The notes beneath the pieces were generated by a model. It did no database searches and was not told the DNA's origin. It saw nothing but the letters and a program-made list of their open reading frames with translations. A stretch of 64,000 nt of DNA from Spirosoma oryzae (GTDB taxonomy: Bacteria > Bacteroidota > Bacteroidia > Cytophagales > Spirosomataceae): the NCBI RefSeq assembly GCF_003002825.1, contig NZ_PVTE01000010.1:62001-126000 (forward strand). Reading direction: 5' to 3'. Shown here piece by piece: positions 15,702 to 25,956 of the stretch. The translations under genes were made by a program, and so were the position numbers. Position 1 is the stretch's first letter. Each line of letters starts with the position of its first letter.

Positions 15702-16658
15702 TTAGAATGTATACCGAAGTTGCGCCGTCGGTTGCCCGGCCTGCAAACCGGGCCGGAGCGTAACACCCTCTACCCGTAGCGACCGCTTTTGCCGATTGTT
15801 GTTAAGGCCGCGCAGAAACGTTAGCACGACATCGGCCGCTGCAATGGCAATCGCGCCCCGTGTCGCCACATAATAACGATGGTAATGGGTATTTGCTGTC
15901 TGATAGTAGGGTTCGGCAACCGTACTATTTCGTTGTTGCTCATAAAGCGCATAGGCTGCATCAGCATCACGCTTTTCCTTTAACCCGTAGAGAATCAGGC
16001 TGTACGTCGTAGCAAACACGATCGGACGAAAGCCAACGCGCGGACGGGGTGTCTGGACGAAAATATTTCCGATGCCCGGTGCCACAGCCGATAACAACGC
16101 CCAGGCCGGCCCCACATACCGGTTCGAAGACCGCGTACTAGCGGGAACAGTCTCCGTATCGGCCAAATCAGGTGACGTTGCTGGTGCTGCCGCGATCGCT
16201 GTTGTAGGGGTGGGGGGCGTCTGTACGGCTTCCGTCGGTACAGGTGTAGCCGCCGGTTTAGGCGTTACTGACGGTTCAGGCGCTGTCGGCTGGCTGGGGC
16301 GGGACGTTCGGCGCGCAGCCGCAATCGGCACGTGCGTGCGAATCAGCACCGATACTTTGATTTCTTCGTTCAGTGTGTAGCCGTTGGCGCGGGCATTCCA
16401 GACTACGCGCCGGTCTGATCCGGCGGGGACGTTCATCCCGATGTCGCCCTGAATCAGCTCGGGTCGAATGCGGAGTAGTCCCCGAATCCGACTACGAATC
16501 TGAACATAAACGGAATCGCCGGGACGGGTATTGAGCAGGTCGTACTGGATTTCCAGCCGTGCCGAATCGATACTGCGAAAGCGGATGTTGCTGACCCGGT
16601 TTTGCGCTGTTGCCGACAGGTAGAAACAGCAAAAAATGAGCAGGTAAAAAAAACGCAT
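15702..16658 (-). CDS. Exported protein with N-terminal beta domain and C-terminal hydrophobic segments
   Basis: A 318-residue protein: signal peptide (FFYLLIFCCFYLSATAQ), an Ig-like beta domain (about 20-110; ARLEIQYDLLNTRPGDSVYVQ, VVWNARANGYTLNEEIKV), a Pro/Thr/Ala-rich linker (115-180) and a C-terminal part with hydrophobic helices (GPAWALLSAVAPGIGNIFV, RPIVFATTYSLILYGL, ATRGAIAIAAADVVLTFLRGL). Similar proteins occur in Bacteroidota beside other envelope proteins, without assigned function. Gaps of 9 and 12 bp tie it to its neighbours. Confidence 0.65.
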   Translation of the reverse strand: MRFFYLLIFCCFYLSATAQNRVSNIRFRSIDSARLEIQYDLLNTRPGDSVYVQIRSRIRGLLRIRPELIQGDIGMNVPAGSDRRVVWNARANGYTLNEEIKVSVLIRTHVPIAAARRTSRPSQPTAPEPSVTPKPAATPVPTEAVQTPPTPTTAIAAAPATSPDLADTETVPASTRSSNRYVGPAWALLSAVAPGIGNIFVQTPRPRVGFRPIVFATTYSLILYGLKEKRDADAAYALYEQQRNSTVAEPYYQTANTHYHRYYVATRGAIAIAAADVVLTFLRGLNNNRQKRSLRVEGVTLRPGLQAGQPTAQLRYTF

Positions 16659-16667
16659 GGTCGGTGG

Positions 16668-17000
16668 TTAGCGGACGGTAATCTGGCGAGTAGTGGTAAA
16701 CGTATCGTCGCAGGTATTGACAAGGGTGAGCCGGACGGTATACGTACCCGCCTTTGCGTAATTGTAAATCACCCGCAGGCCGACCCGGTTGACGCCGGAA
16801 TCATCGCCAAAGTCCCAGCCTGCCAGTCCGATGTCGCCTTGTGGGTTGTCGACGAAAAAAGCGAGGTCGAGGCCGGTACCGGATACGCCGATCGTAGCCG
16901 CAGGACTGGCACAGCTAGGAAACGACTTCCGTTCTAGGTTGTATGGTTCGCAGCCGGTTAGCAGCAGCATAGCGAGAAATAACACGTAACAGTTGCGCAT
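16668..17000 (-). CDS. Small PKD-domain lipoprotein
   Basis: A 110-residue lipoprotein (lipobox LLTGC, Cys17) whose mature part is a single PKD-like domain. GWDFGDDSGVN followed by YNYAKAGTYTVRLTLVN is the classic PKD core. It is first in the three-gene minus-strand operon that converges on the tubulin/actin cluster. PKD domains usually mediate protein or glycan contacts outside the cell; a structural role is inferred. Confidence 0.8.
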   Translation of the reverse strand: MRNCYVLFLAMLLLTGCEPYNLERKSFPSCASPAATIGVSGTGLDLAFFVDNPQGDIGLAGWDFGDDSGVNRVGLRVIYNYAKAGTYTVRLTLVNTCDDTFTTTRQITVR

Positions 17001-17143
17001 TGGGGAGGATCGGATCGTTATGTAGGCGATGCCAGCGCGAGGTGCGGCCCGAATACGACCCCGTTACCCGCTGATTTTGCCCGAAAGCAGTAATTTTTTG
17101 TAAATTTAATGGTTTGACGGTCACACCTCCGTGCCACCCCACT

Positions 17144-20100
17144 ATGCAAAGGTCTGTAAAAACCAAACGTGAACCGATTTCGGATAGTAAACCCGCTACT
17201 GCACAGCCCGACGCCGGACTGATGGCCGACGAGGCCATGCGGCAGCATACCCGGCAAACGGTCGACCAATTAAACCTGATCGGTATCACCATTGATCGCG
17301 ACGGAACGCTCAGCTACGCCAACCCCTACACGGTACGGGTGACGGCCTGGCAGGCGGACGAAATCGTGGGCAAAAACTTCTTCGATATATTTGTTCCGGC
17401 CACCGACCGCGCCCGGCTTGAACTGGATTTCGACGACCTGCTGTTGCGCGGTAAGCTGCCTGAGAACCGGGAAATCGCCCTGCTGACCCGGAGCGGCTCA
17501 CTGCGAAACGTGCAGCTTAACTCGCTGCTCGTTGATCGTGACGAACACGCCAGCGAAGTCATTACGGCGATCACGCTGATCGGTGAGGATATTACCAACA
17601 AACGCCGGGTCGCGTCGGCGCTGTCGAATACCAACGCGCAATTGCAGGATCTGGTCGACAACACCTCCGATCTGATTCAACTGCTGACGCTCGACGGTAA
17701 GTTTATCTTCGTTAACCGGGCGTGGCGCGAAGTGCTGGGCTACGCGTCGAGTGAGATTGCGTCGCTCAACCTGCGCGACGTGCTGCACCCCGACTACGCC
17801 GACAGTACGATTGCCCTGCTGAAACGTATCGAGTCGGGGTCGATGCTGCCGTATTTCGAAACGGTATTCCGCGACAAATCCGGCAAAACGATCTTTCTGT
17901 CGGGAAGCGTCAACTGCCGGTTCGACAACGGACGGCCAACGGCGTTCCGCTGTATTCTGCACGATACGACCAGCCGGATACGGGCGGAAAAGTCGCAGAA
18001 ACTGTACTACAGCATCGCCAACTGGACCATCAACACGCCCAATCTGGATGATCTGTACCAGAAAATTCACCACGAACTGGGCAACATCATCGACGCGCGC
18101 AATTTCTTTATCGCGCTCTACGATTCAAGCAAGACGTACCTGTCGTTTCCCTACTACGTCGATGAATATTTCGGCAACAGCATGCGGTTTACGAAGCGCC
18201 GGCTGGGAAACGGCCTGACGGAATACACGATCCGGGCCAACAAACCGCTGTTTCTGTACGAAAAAGATATTCGCCAACTGGCCGAGCAGCACAAAATTGA
18301 CCTGTACAATCAGCGGCAACCGCAGGTGATGCTGACGGCTCCGCTGCGCATTGGCGACGAGATTACGGGGATTATCGGGGTGAAGTCGTACAACGATGCC
18401 CGCACCTATGGCCCCCGCGACCTCGAACTGCTTGAATTTATTTCGGGGCAGGTGGCGCTGGCGATTGCCCGCAAGCAGTCGGAACTGGTACTCGATAAGC
18501 AGAACGCCCGACTCAACGCCATCTTCGACAGCAGCACGTACCTGATCTGGTCGGTCAACAAGGGGCTGCTACTGACGTCGTTTAATAAAAACTACCTGCG
18601 GCTGATCGAAAACCAAACCGGCGATCAGCCACGGCTGCATACCAGTGTGCTCCAGAATGGCTGGCGCATGCTCAACGCCGATAGCCGCCGGATGATGGAA
18701 GATCATTACCGGCTGGCTTTCAAGGGGGCTGCCCAAAGTTTTGAACTCCATTTTACGACTGGTAAAGGCGAAACCTACCTGGAAATTCACCTCAACCCGA
18801 TTCTGCTGACAGGGGGCGTTATCGAAGAGGTGTCGGGCATTGCGCGGGACATCACTAACCGGAAACGGGCCGAAATTGCGACGCTGCGCAGTGAGGAAAA
18901 ATTCCGGGGAATCTTCGAAAACCTACAGGACATCTACGCCCGTGTCGACCGGAAGGGGAAGATTACGATGGTCAGTCCGTCGGTGTTTAAACGGCTGGGC
19001 TACACGCCCGACGAGGTGCTGGGGCAGGACGTTACCCAGTATTTTGTCGACAAGAGCGTGATTCACCGGGCCATGATCAAACTCGGCCGGACGCACAGCC
19101 TGCGCAACTTCGAGGTGAGCATGCGCCGAAAAGACGGTACGGAGCGGCAGTTTATGTTCAACATGCTGCTGCTTCAGGACGATGCCGGCCATTACTCGGT
19201 TGTTGCCGTATTGGCCCGCGATATTACCGAGTTGAAGCGGCAGTCGGCCGAACTGGTGAAAGCCCGCGATGAAGCCGAACGGTCGCTGAAAGTGAAAGAG
19301 CAGTTCCTGGCCAATATGAGCCACGAAATCCGGACGCCGATGAACGGGGTAATTGGCATGATCGACCTGCTCAACGACACCCAACTCGACGACGAACAGC
19401 GCAGTTACGTCAAGACGATCAAGCGGTCGTCGGAAACGCTGCTCAATATTCTCAACGATATTCTCGACCTGTCGAAGATCGAAGCGGGCAAGATGGTGCT
19501 GCACGAAGCCCCGATTGCCTTCCGCGAAATTTTCGAGAAGCTTATCGCCCTGTTCGGGCAGCAGGCGCATTCGAAAAACAACGATCTGACCTATCACCTC
19601 GCACCCGATCTGCCTACGTTCGTGATCGCCGATCAGACGCGATTGCTTCAGATTCTGTCGAACCTGACGTCCAACGCCATCAAGTTTACGGAGAATGGTA
19701 CGGTGCAGGTCAAGGCGTCGCTTGTCAGCAAACGGGGTAAGTTCAACCGGATTCGGGTAGCTGTCGAAGATTCGGGTATTGGCATTTCTCCCCAGAACAT
19801 CAATCTGCTGTTCAACTCGTTCAGTCAGGTCGATACCTCGTCGCGCAAGTCGTTTGGTGGTACGGGGCTTGGGCTGTCCATCTCGAAAGAACTGGCGCAC
19901 CTGATGAAAGGCGAGGTTGGCGTCGAGTCAGTGGTAGGGAAGGGGAGCACGTTCTGGTTTATCATCGAACTAAAGGAAACGGCTATCAGTCCGTCGCAGC
20001 AAACCACTGAAGCCGCCGAGATTACGCTGGCCAACTTCTTCAGCACCTACCACCCGCAGGTGTTGCTGGTCGACGATAATGCTGTCAACCGGAAAGTCGC

Positions 20101-20851
20101 CAGCGAAATTCTGCGGAAAGCGGGCTGCGTGGTGACGACGGCCGATAGTGGACCGGCGGCTATCGCGCAGGTAAGCGAGCGATTCCAGGCGATCGAGAAG
20201 GGTGAATCGGACTCGTTTGACGTAATCTTCATGGACATTCAGATGCCCGACATGGACGGTGTTGAAACGACCCGGAATCTGCGCGAGCAGTTCGGTAAGC
20301 GCCTGCCGACGATCGTGGCCATGACGGCGTACTCGATGCGCGAAGACCGCGAACGCTTCATTCAGCAGGGACTGGACGATTACATTGCCAAGCCGATTCG
20401 GGCGCAGAGCCTGATAGCGAAAGTCAAGGAATTATCGGATGCGAACCGGGCCCGGCAGAAAACCGACGCGCCCGTGGCGGCTCCGATACCGGTAGTAGTG
20501 CAAAGTGACCCAGCGCTCCCCATCATCGACCCGGAAATCATCGGGCAACTGCGCGACATCGGCGGGCAGGAACTGGTCGACAGTATTCTGGACGAATTTG
20601 TCACGGAAGCGGCCGAGCTGGTCAACGGCGCGATCGACGCGTACAAACTGGGCGATATTCCGACCGTAAAGAGCCACCTGCACACGCTGAAAGGCTCTGC
20701 CGGTACGATTGGTGTCTCCCGCGTGGCCGACATTGCCCGTACGGCCGAGGGGAAGCTGAAAGTGGCCGATACCAGTGGGTTATCCGATGCGCTCGACGCA
20801 CTTAGCGCAGCCTTCAACGACTTTCTGGCAGAACGCGAAAAACCGGCGTAA
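17144..20851 (+). CDS. Hybrid sensor histidine kinase (PAS-PAS-GAF-PAS-PAS-HisKA-HATPase-REC-HPt)
   Basis: About 1235 residues and no membrane span, so a cytosolic sensor. Two PAS domains (about 40-290), a GAF domain (about 295-450), two more PAS domains (about 455-700), HisKA with SHEIRTP (His near 725), HATPase_c with GGTGLGLSISKEL (about 905-917), a receiver with FMDIQMPDMDG (Asp near 1029) and an HPt domain with LHTLKGSAGTIG (His near 1179). All phosphorelay residues are present. The frame can begin at a TTG at 17114, but the ATG at 17144 is preferred. The neighbouring ScfR-type regulator may be its regulatory target or just adjacent. Confidence 0.9.
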   Translation: MQRSVKTKREPISDSKPATAQPDAGLMADEAMRQHTRQTVDQLNLIGITIDRDGTLSYANPYTVRVTAWQADEIVGKNFFDIFVPATDRARLELDFDDLLLRGKLPENREIALLTRSGSLRNVQLNSLLVDRDEHASEVITAITLIGEDITNKRRVASALSNTNAQLQDLVDNTSDLIQLLTLDGKFIFVNRAWREVLGYASSEIASLNLRDVLHPDYADSTIALLKRIESGSMLPYFETVFRDKSGKTIFLSGSVNCRFDNGRPTAFRCILHDTTSRIRAEKSQKLYYSIANWTINTPNLDDLYQKIHHELGNIIDARNFFIALYDSSKTYLSFPYYVDEYFGNSMRFTKRRLGNGLTEYTIRANKPLFLYEKDIRQLAEQHKIDLYNQRQPQVMLTAPLRIGDEITGIIGVKSYNDARTYGPRDLELLEFISGQVALAIARKQSELVLDKQNARLNAIFDSSTYLIWSVNKGLLLTSFNKNYLRLIENQTGDQPRLHTSVLQNGWRMLNADSRRMMEDHYRLAFKGAAQSFELHFTTGKGETYLEIHLNPILLTGGVIEEVSGIARDITNRKRAEIATLRSEEKFRGIFENLQDIYARVDRKGKITMVSPSVFKRLGYTPDEVLGQDVTQYFVDKSVIHRAMIKLGRTHSLRNFEVSMRRKDGTERQFMFNMLLLQDDAGHYSVVAVLARDITELKRQSAELVKARDEAERSLKVKEQFLANMSHEIRTPMNGVIGMIDLLNDTQLDDEQRSYVKTIKRSSETLLNILNDILDLSKIEAGKMVLHEAPIAFREIFEKLIALFGQQAHSKNNDLTYHLAPDLPTFVIADQTRLLQILSNLTSNAIKFTENGTVQVKASLVSKRGKFNRIRVAVEDSGIGISPQNINLLFNSFSQVDTSSRKSFGGTGLGLSISKELAHLMKGEVGVESVVGKGSTFWFIIELKETAISPSQQTTEAAEITLANFFSTYHPQVLLVDDNAVNRKVASEILRKAGCVVTTADSGPAAIAQVSERFQAIEKGESDSFDVIFMDIQMPDMDGVETTRNLREQFGKRLPTIVAMTAYSMREDRERFIQQGLDDYIAKPIRAQSLIAKVKELSDANRARQKTDAPVAAPIPVVVQSDPALPIIDPEIIGQLRDIGGQELVDSILDEFVTEAAELVNGAIDAYKLGDIPTVKSHLHTLKGSAGTIGVSRVADIARTAEGKLKVADTSGLSDALDALSAAFNDFLAEREKPA

Positions 20852-20863
20852 CTTTGTGAAGTC

Positions 20864-20958
20864 AGTTTACGGTATACAGTATACAGTTTTCGGTGGCTAT
20901 CGCACGATCGGTCCCGGCGGCCGTAAACTGCATACCGTAAACCGTATACTGTAAACCG
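20864..20958. repeat. Intergenic hairpin built of 7-nt units (GTTTACG type)
   Basis: Left units: GTTTACG, GTATACA, GTATACA, GTTTTCG. Right units: CGTAAAC, TGCATAC, CGTAAAC, CGTATAC, TGTAAAC. It fills the gap between the hybrid kinase and the XRE regulator, ending 9 nt before the TTG start of the latter and supplying an in-frame TAA just upstream. Confidence 0.9.
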
Positions 20959-20966
20959 ATCCAATT

Positions 20967-22463
20967 TTGACCCTTCCTGCTGATCATATTCGCCTGCTGT
21001 TTGGCTTGAAATTAAGGCAGCTTCGACTCGACAAGGGGCTGTCGGCCAGCGATCTGGCGCAGCAGTCTGGTATGTCGGTGTCGTACATCACCGAAATCGA
21101 AAAGGGGCGGAAGTACCCGAAAGCCGACAAGATTGCGGCCCTCGCCAACGCCATGCAGGTCGACTACGACTCGCTGGTGTCGCTGAAACTGAGCAAGAAG
21201 CTGGAACCCATATCCGATCTGCTCCGGTCCAAATTCCTGACCGAGATTCCACTCGAACTGTTCGGCATCGACCCGTCGGATCTGCTGGAACTGCTGGCCG
21301 AAGCACCCGCCAAGGTCAGCGCCATGATCCGCACGTTCATGGATATTGCTCTGACGTACAACATGAGCGTCGAACGGTTGTACATGACCATGCTGCGGTC
21401 GTATCAGGAGATGCACGACAACTATTTCCCGGAGATCGAAGCCGACGCCGACCGATTTCTGGCGGAGTACACGGCGTCGGGGCAGGCCGTGTCGGAGAAT
21501 CTGCTGGTCAATCTACTCAAGATAAAATACGACGTGCAGATCGTGCCGTTCGATCCGGCCGAGCAGCCCGAACTGACGGCGCTGCGCTCGGTGTACCGTC
21601 CCGAACGGCGTACGTTGCACCTGAACGCCAGCCTGAATACGGCCCAGCGGACGTTTATTCTGGCGCGGGAAGTCGCGTTTCAGTACATGGGACTGAAAAT
21701 TCGGCCTTATACCTATTCGTGGGTCGAAGCCGAATCGTTTGAGCAGATTCTGAACAACTACCGGGCTTCGTATTTCGCCGGTGCTATCCTGATCCGTCGC
21801 GACGTACTCGTCGCCCGGTTGACGGAACTATTCGACCGCGATACCTGGAGCAACGACGCTTTCCTCGACCTGATCCGGGATTTCAACTCAACGCCCGAAC
21901 GTTTCTTCTACCGGCTCAGCAATGTGTTGCCCAGTCAGTTCGGCATCGATCAGCTGTTTTTTTACCGGTTCAACCATACGGCTGGCGAAACGGATTTTCA
22001 CCTGTCGAAAGAAATGCACCTGTCGCGATTACAGGGTAGTCAGGGTGGGCCACGCGGTATCATCGACGAACACTACTGCCGTCGCTGGATTGCGCTGACG
22101 ATCTTGCAGGAACTGCATTTCCTCCAGCAGAACAAAGGCGTCGACAGTACCCTGTGCCGGGCGCAGCTATCGGAATACGCCGATTCGGGCGTGCAATACC
22201 TGATCGTCTCGGTAGCCCATTCGCACCGGCCCGACGTGCAGCAGAACATGAGTGTGTCGATGTGTTTTGCCGTCAACGATGCGCTGCGGAGCCGGATGAA
22301 GTTCATGCAGAAGCCCACCCCCGACATTCCGGCCCGGCTGGTCAACGAAGCCTGCGAGCGCTGCGGTATTTTCGACTGCCGCGAACGGGTGGCCGCGCCT
22401 ACCGTACTCCAGAAGAAGCGGCAGTTTGCCGGTATGAAGCAGGCGCTGGAGAAATTGGCTTGA
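20967..22463 (+). CDS. XRE regulator of the ScfR (short-chain fatty acyl) type with degenerate peptidase motif
   Basis: 498 residues: an HTH_3 domain (residues 12-70; LSASDLAQQSGMSVSYITEIEKG), an ImmA/IrrE-like middle region (about 150-270) and a C-terminal ScfR domain ending in CERCGIFDCRERVAAP. Family members sense metabolites and control carbon-catabolic genes. The metallopeptidase HExxH is replaced by REVAF (234-238), so proteolysis is unlikely. The start appears to be TTG at 20967: an in-frame TAA lies 15 nt upstream and the first Met is inside the HTH. It ends near an 18-bp perfect inverted repeat before glnS. Confidence 0.85.
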   Translation: MTLPADHIRLLFGLKLRQLRLDKGLSASDLAQQSGMSVSYITEIEKGRKYPKADKIAALANAMQVDYDSLVSLKLSKKLEPISDLLRSKFLTEIPLELFGIDPSDLLELLAEAPAKVSAMIRTFMDIALTYNMSVERLYMTMLRSYQEMHDNYFPEIEADADRFLAEYTASGQAVSENLLVNLLKIKYDVQIVPFDPAEQPELTALRSVYRPERRTLHLNASLNTAQRTFILAREVAFQYMGLKIRPYTYSWVEAESFEQILNNYRASYFAGAILIRRDVLVARLTELFDRDTWSNDAFLDLIRDFNSTPERFFYRLSNVLPSQFGIDQLFFYRFNHTAGETDFHLSKEMHLSRLQGSQGGPRGIIDEHYCRRWIALTILQELHFLQQNKGVDSTLCRAQLSEYADSGVQYLIVSVAHSHRPDVQQNMSVSMCFAVNDALRSRMKFMQKPTPDIPARLVNEACERCGIFDCRERVAAPTVLQKKRQFAGMKQALEKLA

Positions 22464-22469
22464 GTCTGA

Positions 22470-22564
22470 TTGTCTTGAACTGTGATTCTTGTGATTACGC
22501 TGATAGACTGTGATTATTTAAATCAACGAAATCAGTAAATCAAACGAATCACAGTTCAAGACAA
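22470..22564. repeat. Intergenic inverted repeat, 18-bp perfect arm ends
   Basis: TTGTCTTGAACTGTGATT at 22470-22487 pairs perfectly with 22547-22564. The inner arms repeat TGTGATT-type units (GTGATTCTTGTGATTACG, then ATCAGTAAATCAAACGAATC). It lies between two converging genes and could serve as a two-way terminator, though no T-run follows. Confidence 0.8.
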
Positions 22565-22572
22565 TTCGAACG

Positions 22573-24279
22573 TCATCCCTTCTTTTGCTCTTTCGCCCAG
22601 CCGTCTTTGAGGGTGGCGGTGCGGTTGAAGACGGGCAGCGCGTCGGTGGAGTCGGCGTCGAGGATGAAATAGCCTTTACGCATGAACTGTACGTTGGTCA
22701 GTGAGCCAGACCGGGTGGCCGCAACCAGGGCGGGTTCGACAAAGGCGCGGACCGTTTCGAGCGAGTTGGGATTGATAAGCTCTTTAAAATCCCGTTCGTC
22801 GGCGGCTGGGTTCTCGACGGAGAACAGCCGATCGTACAGGCGCACTTCGGCTTCGACCGCATGCGGGACCGATACCCAGTGAATCGTGCCTTTGACGTTG
22901 ATGCCCGACGTATCGGAACCGCTCCGGCTTTCAGGAATGTACGTACAGCGCAATTCGATGATCTCGCCGGCATTGTCTTTCACGACTTCCTCACACTTGA
23001 TGATGTAAGCCCCTTTCAGGCGAACCATTCCCCCCGGAAATAAGCGGAAGAATTTCTTCGGCGGGTTTTCCATGAAGTCGTCGCGCTCGATGTACACTTC
23101 CCGGCTAAACGGCACGTCGCGTACGCCCGCCGACGGATCTTCGGGGTTGTTTTCGATGTGCATGATCTCCTCCCGACCGAGGTCGTAGTTGGTAATGACC
23201 AGCTTGAGCGGTTTCTCGTCAAGCACAGCCATCAGGCGGGGGGCCGTCCGGTTTAGCTCTTCGCGAATGCAGAACTCTAGCAAACCTACGTCGATCAGGT
23301 TGTCGCGTTTGGCAATGCCGATCCGGTCGCAGAACTCACGTATACTGGCAGGCGTGTAGCCGCGCCGACGAATACCGGCGATGGTCGGCATACGCGGATC
23401 GTCCCAGCCGCTGACGTGCTTCTCTTCGACCAGCTGTTTGAGTTTCCGCTTGCTCATGACCGTATAAGTCAGGTTGAGCCGCGCAAACTCAATTTGCCGC
23501 GACGGGAACAGCTCCAGTTGCTGAATGAACCACTCGTAGAGCGGGCGGTGTACTTCAAATTCCAGCGTACAGAGCGAATGCGTGATGTGCTCGATGGCGT
23601 CCGACTGGCCGTGGGCGAAGTCGTACATCGGGTAGATGCACCAGGCGTCGCCCGTGCGGTGGTGATGCGCGTGTTTGATGCGGTAGATGATCGGGTCGCG
23701 CAACTGCATGTTCGGCGACGCCATATCGACCTTCGCCCGCAGTACTTTAGCGCTGTCGGGGTAGTCGCCGGCACGCATCCGTCGGAACAGGTCGAGGTTT
23801 TCGGCAACGCTTCGATCGCGGTACTGATTCAGCCGACCCGGCTCGGTTGGCGTGCCTTTCTGCGCCGAAATTTCTTCCGCCGTCGAATCGTCGACGTAGG
23901 CCAGTCCTTTCTGAATCAGGGTTTCGGCGAACTGGTAAATCTGCTCGAAATAATCCGACGCGTAGAACTCGTTTTCCCAGTCGAAGCCCAGCCAGCGTAC
24001 GTCGTTCTTGATCGAATCAACATACTCGGTATCTTCCGTTACGGGGTTGGTATCGTCGAAGCGGAGGTTCGTTTGTCCGCCGTATTCGTCAGCCAGTCCG
24101 AAGTTCAGGCAGATCGATTTGGCATGACCGATATGGAGGTAGCCGTTCGGTTCGGGTGGAAAACGCGTATGCACGCGCCCACCGTTTTTGCCGGCGGCAA
24201 TGTCTTCGTCAACAATCTGTTCGATAAAATTCAGGGAACGTTCAGTGCGTTCGTCTGAGTCGCGGGGCGCTTCCGTCAT
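22573..24279 (-). CDS. glnS: Glutaminyl-tRNA synthetase
   Basis: About 568 residues from the ATG at 24279, the usual size of class I GlnRS. HIGH is present in [15 protein letters not shown] (residues 41-55) and the KMSKS-type loop in TVMSKRKL (near 277). NLRFDDTNP and the C-terminal beta-barrel anticodon-binding region ([38 protein letters not shown]) fit the family. The frame is open 19 codons further upstream, but that stretch lacks family similarity. It charges tRNA-Gln for translation. Confidence 0.97.
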   Translation of the reverse strand: MTEAPRDSDERTERSLNFIEQIVDEDIAAGKNGGRVHTRFPPEPNGYLHIGHAKSICLNFGLADEYGGQTNLRFDDTNPVTEDTEYVDSIKNDVRWLGFDWENEFYASDYFEQIYQFAETLIQKGLAYVDDSTAEEISAQKGTPTEPGRLNQYRDRSVAENLDLFRRMRAGDYPDSAKVLRAKVDMASPNMQLRDPIIYRIKHAHHHRTGDAWCIYPMYDFAHGQSDAIEHITHSLCTLEFEVHRPLYEWFIQQLELFPSRQIEFARLNLTYTVMSKRKLKQLVEEKHVSGWDDPRMPTIAGIRRRGYTPASIREFCDRIGIAKRDNLIDVGLLEFCIREELNRTAPRLMAVLDEKPLKLVITNYDLGREEIMHIENNPEDPSAGVRDVPFSREVYIERDDFMENPPKKFFRLFPGGMVRLKGAYIIKCEEVVKDNAGEIIELRCTYIPESRSGSDTSGINVKGTIHWVSVPHAVEAEVRLYDRLFSVENPAADERDFKELINPNSLETVRAFVEPALVAATRSGSLTNVQFMRKGYFILDADSTDALPVFNRTATLKDGWAKEQKKG

Positions 24280-24475
24280 GAGGCAGGATAACTGGTAAAT
24301 AGTCCGAAATGTACGGCGATCGGGTGGTTTTGGCAAATTGGCTCCGCGCCGATAGCCTGGGCAATTCGCTAGAATTTAGTCCTTGGCTGAACAAAAAGCA
24401 GCGGTCTGGTAGTTGATGGATAGTACACAAGATTGACTATTTGGGTCAATGACTGGTACCGCCATTCACAATGTT

Positions 24476-25816
24476 ATGAAAAAAGGGGTTATTGGCCTTC
24501 TCTGCGTTCTTTTGAGCAGCTTGGGAAGCCCACTACTGGCACAAAAGCCAGCGGATTCATTAACCAGGCAAGCGTACCTGAATGACTGCCTGGTGTACGC
24601 GCTGAACAATTATCCGGTCGTTCGTCAGTCGCTGATTGATCAGGAAATCACAGACCGGAACATTAAAGTTGCGCAATCGACCTGGTACCCACAGCTTACG
24701 GGCGGGTACTCGCTGATTCATTACCTGAAACTTCCTGTCACGCAGATCCCTGACGTGAATACCGGGGAACGGCGGAACGTGACGCTGGGCGCACAGAACA
24801 CGTCGGTCGCGTCGTTTTCCCTGTCGCAGAATATCCTGAACCGCGATCTGCTGCTGGCTAACCGAACCGCTGATGCTTACCGGGTACAGGCCGCACAAAC
24901 GACGACGCTGAACAAAATCGACGTGGTTGTCAACGTCAGCAAGGCCTACTATGACGTGGTGCTGACGCAGCGGCAGGCCGACATCCTTACCGAAGACATC
25001 GTTCGCTTACAACGCAGCTTGCAGGATGCGTCGAATCAGTACCAGAGTGGGGTCGTCGACAAAACCGACCCGCAGCGGGCGCAGGTAGCGCTCAACAATG
25101 CACTGGCGCAGCGAAAACAATACACCGATCTGGTGGGCGCGAAGATTCAGGTGCTCAAGCAGTATATGGGCTATCCGCCAACGACCCGGCTGGGGGTGGC
25201 GTACGACACGCTGCAACTTGTCCGCGACACGGCCCTGGATACCCTGCAACTAGCCAATCCGGCCAGCCGGGTCGAGTACCAGCAACTGCGAACGCAGCGT
25301 GAACTGCTTGATGCGAATGTACGCTACGCCCGCTGGGCTTACCTGCCGTCGGTCTCGGCCATTGCCAACTACAACTTTCAGTATCAAAACAACACCTTCA
25401 CACAACTCTACTCGCAGGTATTTCCCAACTCGCTGATCGGTTTGTCGGTGGCGCTGCCCATTTTTCAGGGTGGCCGACGGGTGCAGCAGTTGCGTATTGC
25501 TGAGTTGCAGGTGAAACGACTCGACTGGGACTTCGTCTCGCTAACCAACAGCGTCGATGCGGAATACGCGCAGGCGCTGTCGGTCTACAAGGGTAACCTG
25601 GCCAACTATTACGCGCTGGTGGCGAATCAGCAGCTGGCGCAGGATAACTACCGCATCATCAACCTGCAATACCGCTCCGGCGTCCGGGCTTATCTGGACG
25701 TGACGGTTGCCGAAGCAGACCTGCGTACGGCCCGGCTCAACGTGTTCAATGCCTTGTATCAGGTGCTGGTGAGTCGTGTCGATGTGCTCCGCGCGCTGGG
25801 CGAGTATAGATTTTAA
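24476..25816 (+). CDS. TolC-family outer membrane efflux protein
   Basis: About 446 residues with a signal peptide (MKKGVIGLLCVLLSSLGSPLLAQ) and the TolC repeat architecture of long helical hairpins: DCLVYALNNYPVVRQSLIDQEI near the start, and two halves each with an LxxA/Q-rich coiled coil (RSLQDASNQYQSGVVDKTD; DNYRIINLQYRSGVRAYLD). The ATG at 24476 is preferred over 24449 because it directly starts the signal peptide. It is first of three efflux genes and should form the outer-membrane channel of the RND pump. Confidence 0.93.
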   Translation: MKKGVIGLLCVLLSSLGSPLLAQKPADSLTRQAYLNDCLVYALNNYPVVRQSLIDQEITDRNIKVAQSTWYPQLTGGYSLIHYLKLPVTQIPDVNTGERRNVTLGAQNTSVASFSLSQNILNRDLLLANRTADAYRVQAAQTTTLNKIDVVVNVSKAYYDVVLTQRQADILTEDIVRLQRSLQDASNQYQSGVVDKTDPQRAQVALNNALAQRKQYTDLVGAKIQVLKQYMGYPPTTRLGVAYDTLQLVRDTALDTLQLANPASRVEYQQLRTQRELLDANVRYARWAYLPSVSAIANYNFQYQNNTFTQLYSQVFPNSLIGLSVALPIFQGGRRVQQLRIAELQVKRLDWDFVSLTNSVDAEYAQALSVYKGNLANYYALVANQQLAQDNYRIINLQYRSGVRAYLDVTVAEADLRTARLNVFNALYQVLVSRVDVLRALGEYRF

Positions 25817-25820
25817 GTGC

Positions 25821-25940
25821 GGTATTCGGTTTACTGTATACGGTTTACAGTTCTCCGTCATGCATGGTCTGTCGATTGATAGCTAACAGATCAGGTAATC
25901 ACCGTAAACCGTAAACCGAGAACTGTATACCAAGAACTAC
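25821..25940. repeat. Intergenic hairpin built of 7-nt units (GTTTACG type)
   Basis: Left units: GTATTCG, GTTTACT, GTATACG, GTTTACA, GTTCTCC. Right arm reverse-complements to GTTCTTG, GTATACA, GTTCTCG, GTTTACG, GTTTACG. The arms share the unit set but in a different order, so pairing is imperfect. It separates the TolC and adaptor genes. Confidence 0.9.
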
Positions 25941-25956
25941 AAACACGAGTGACGTT

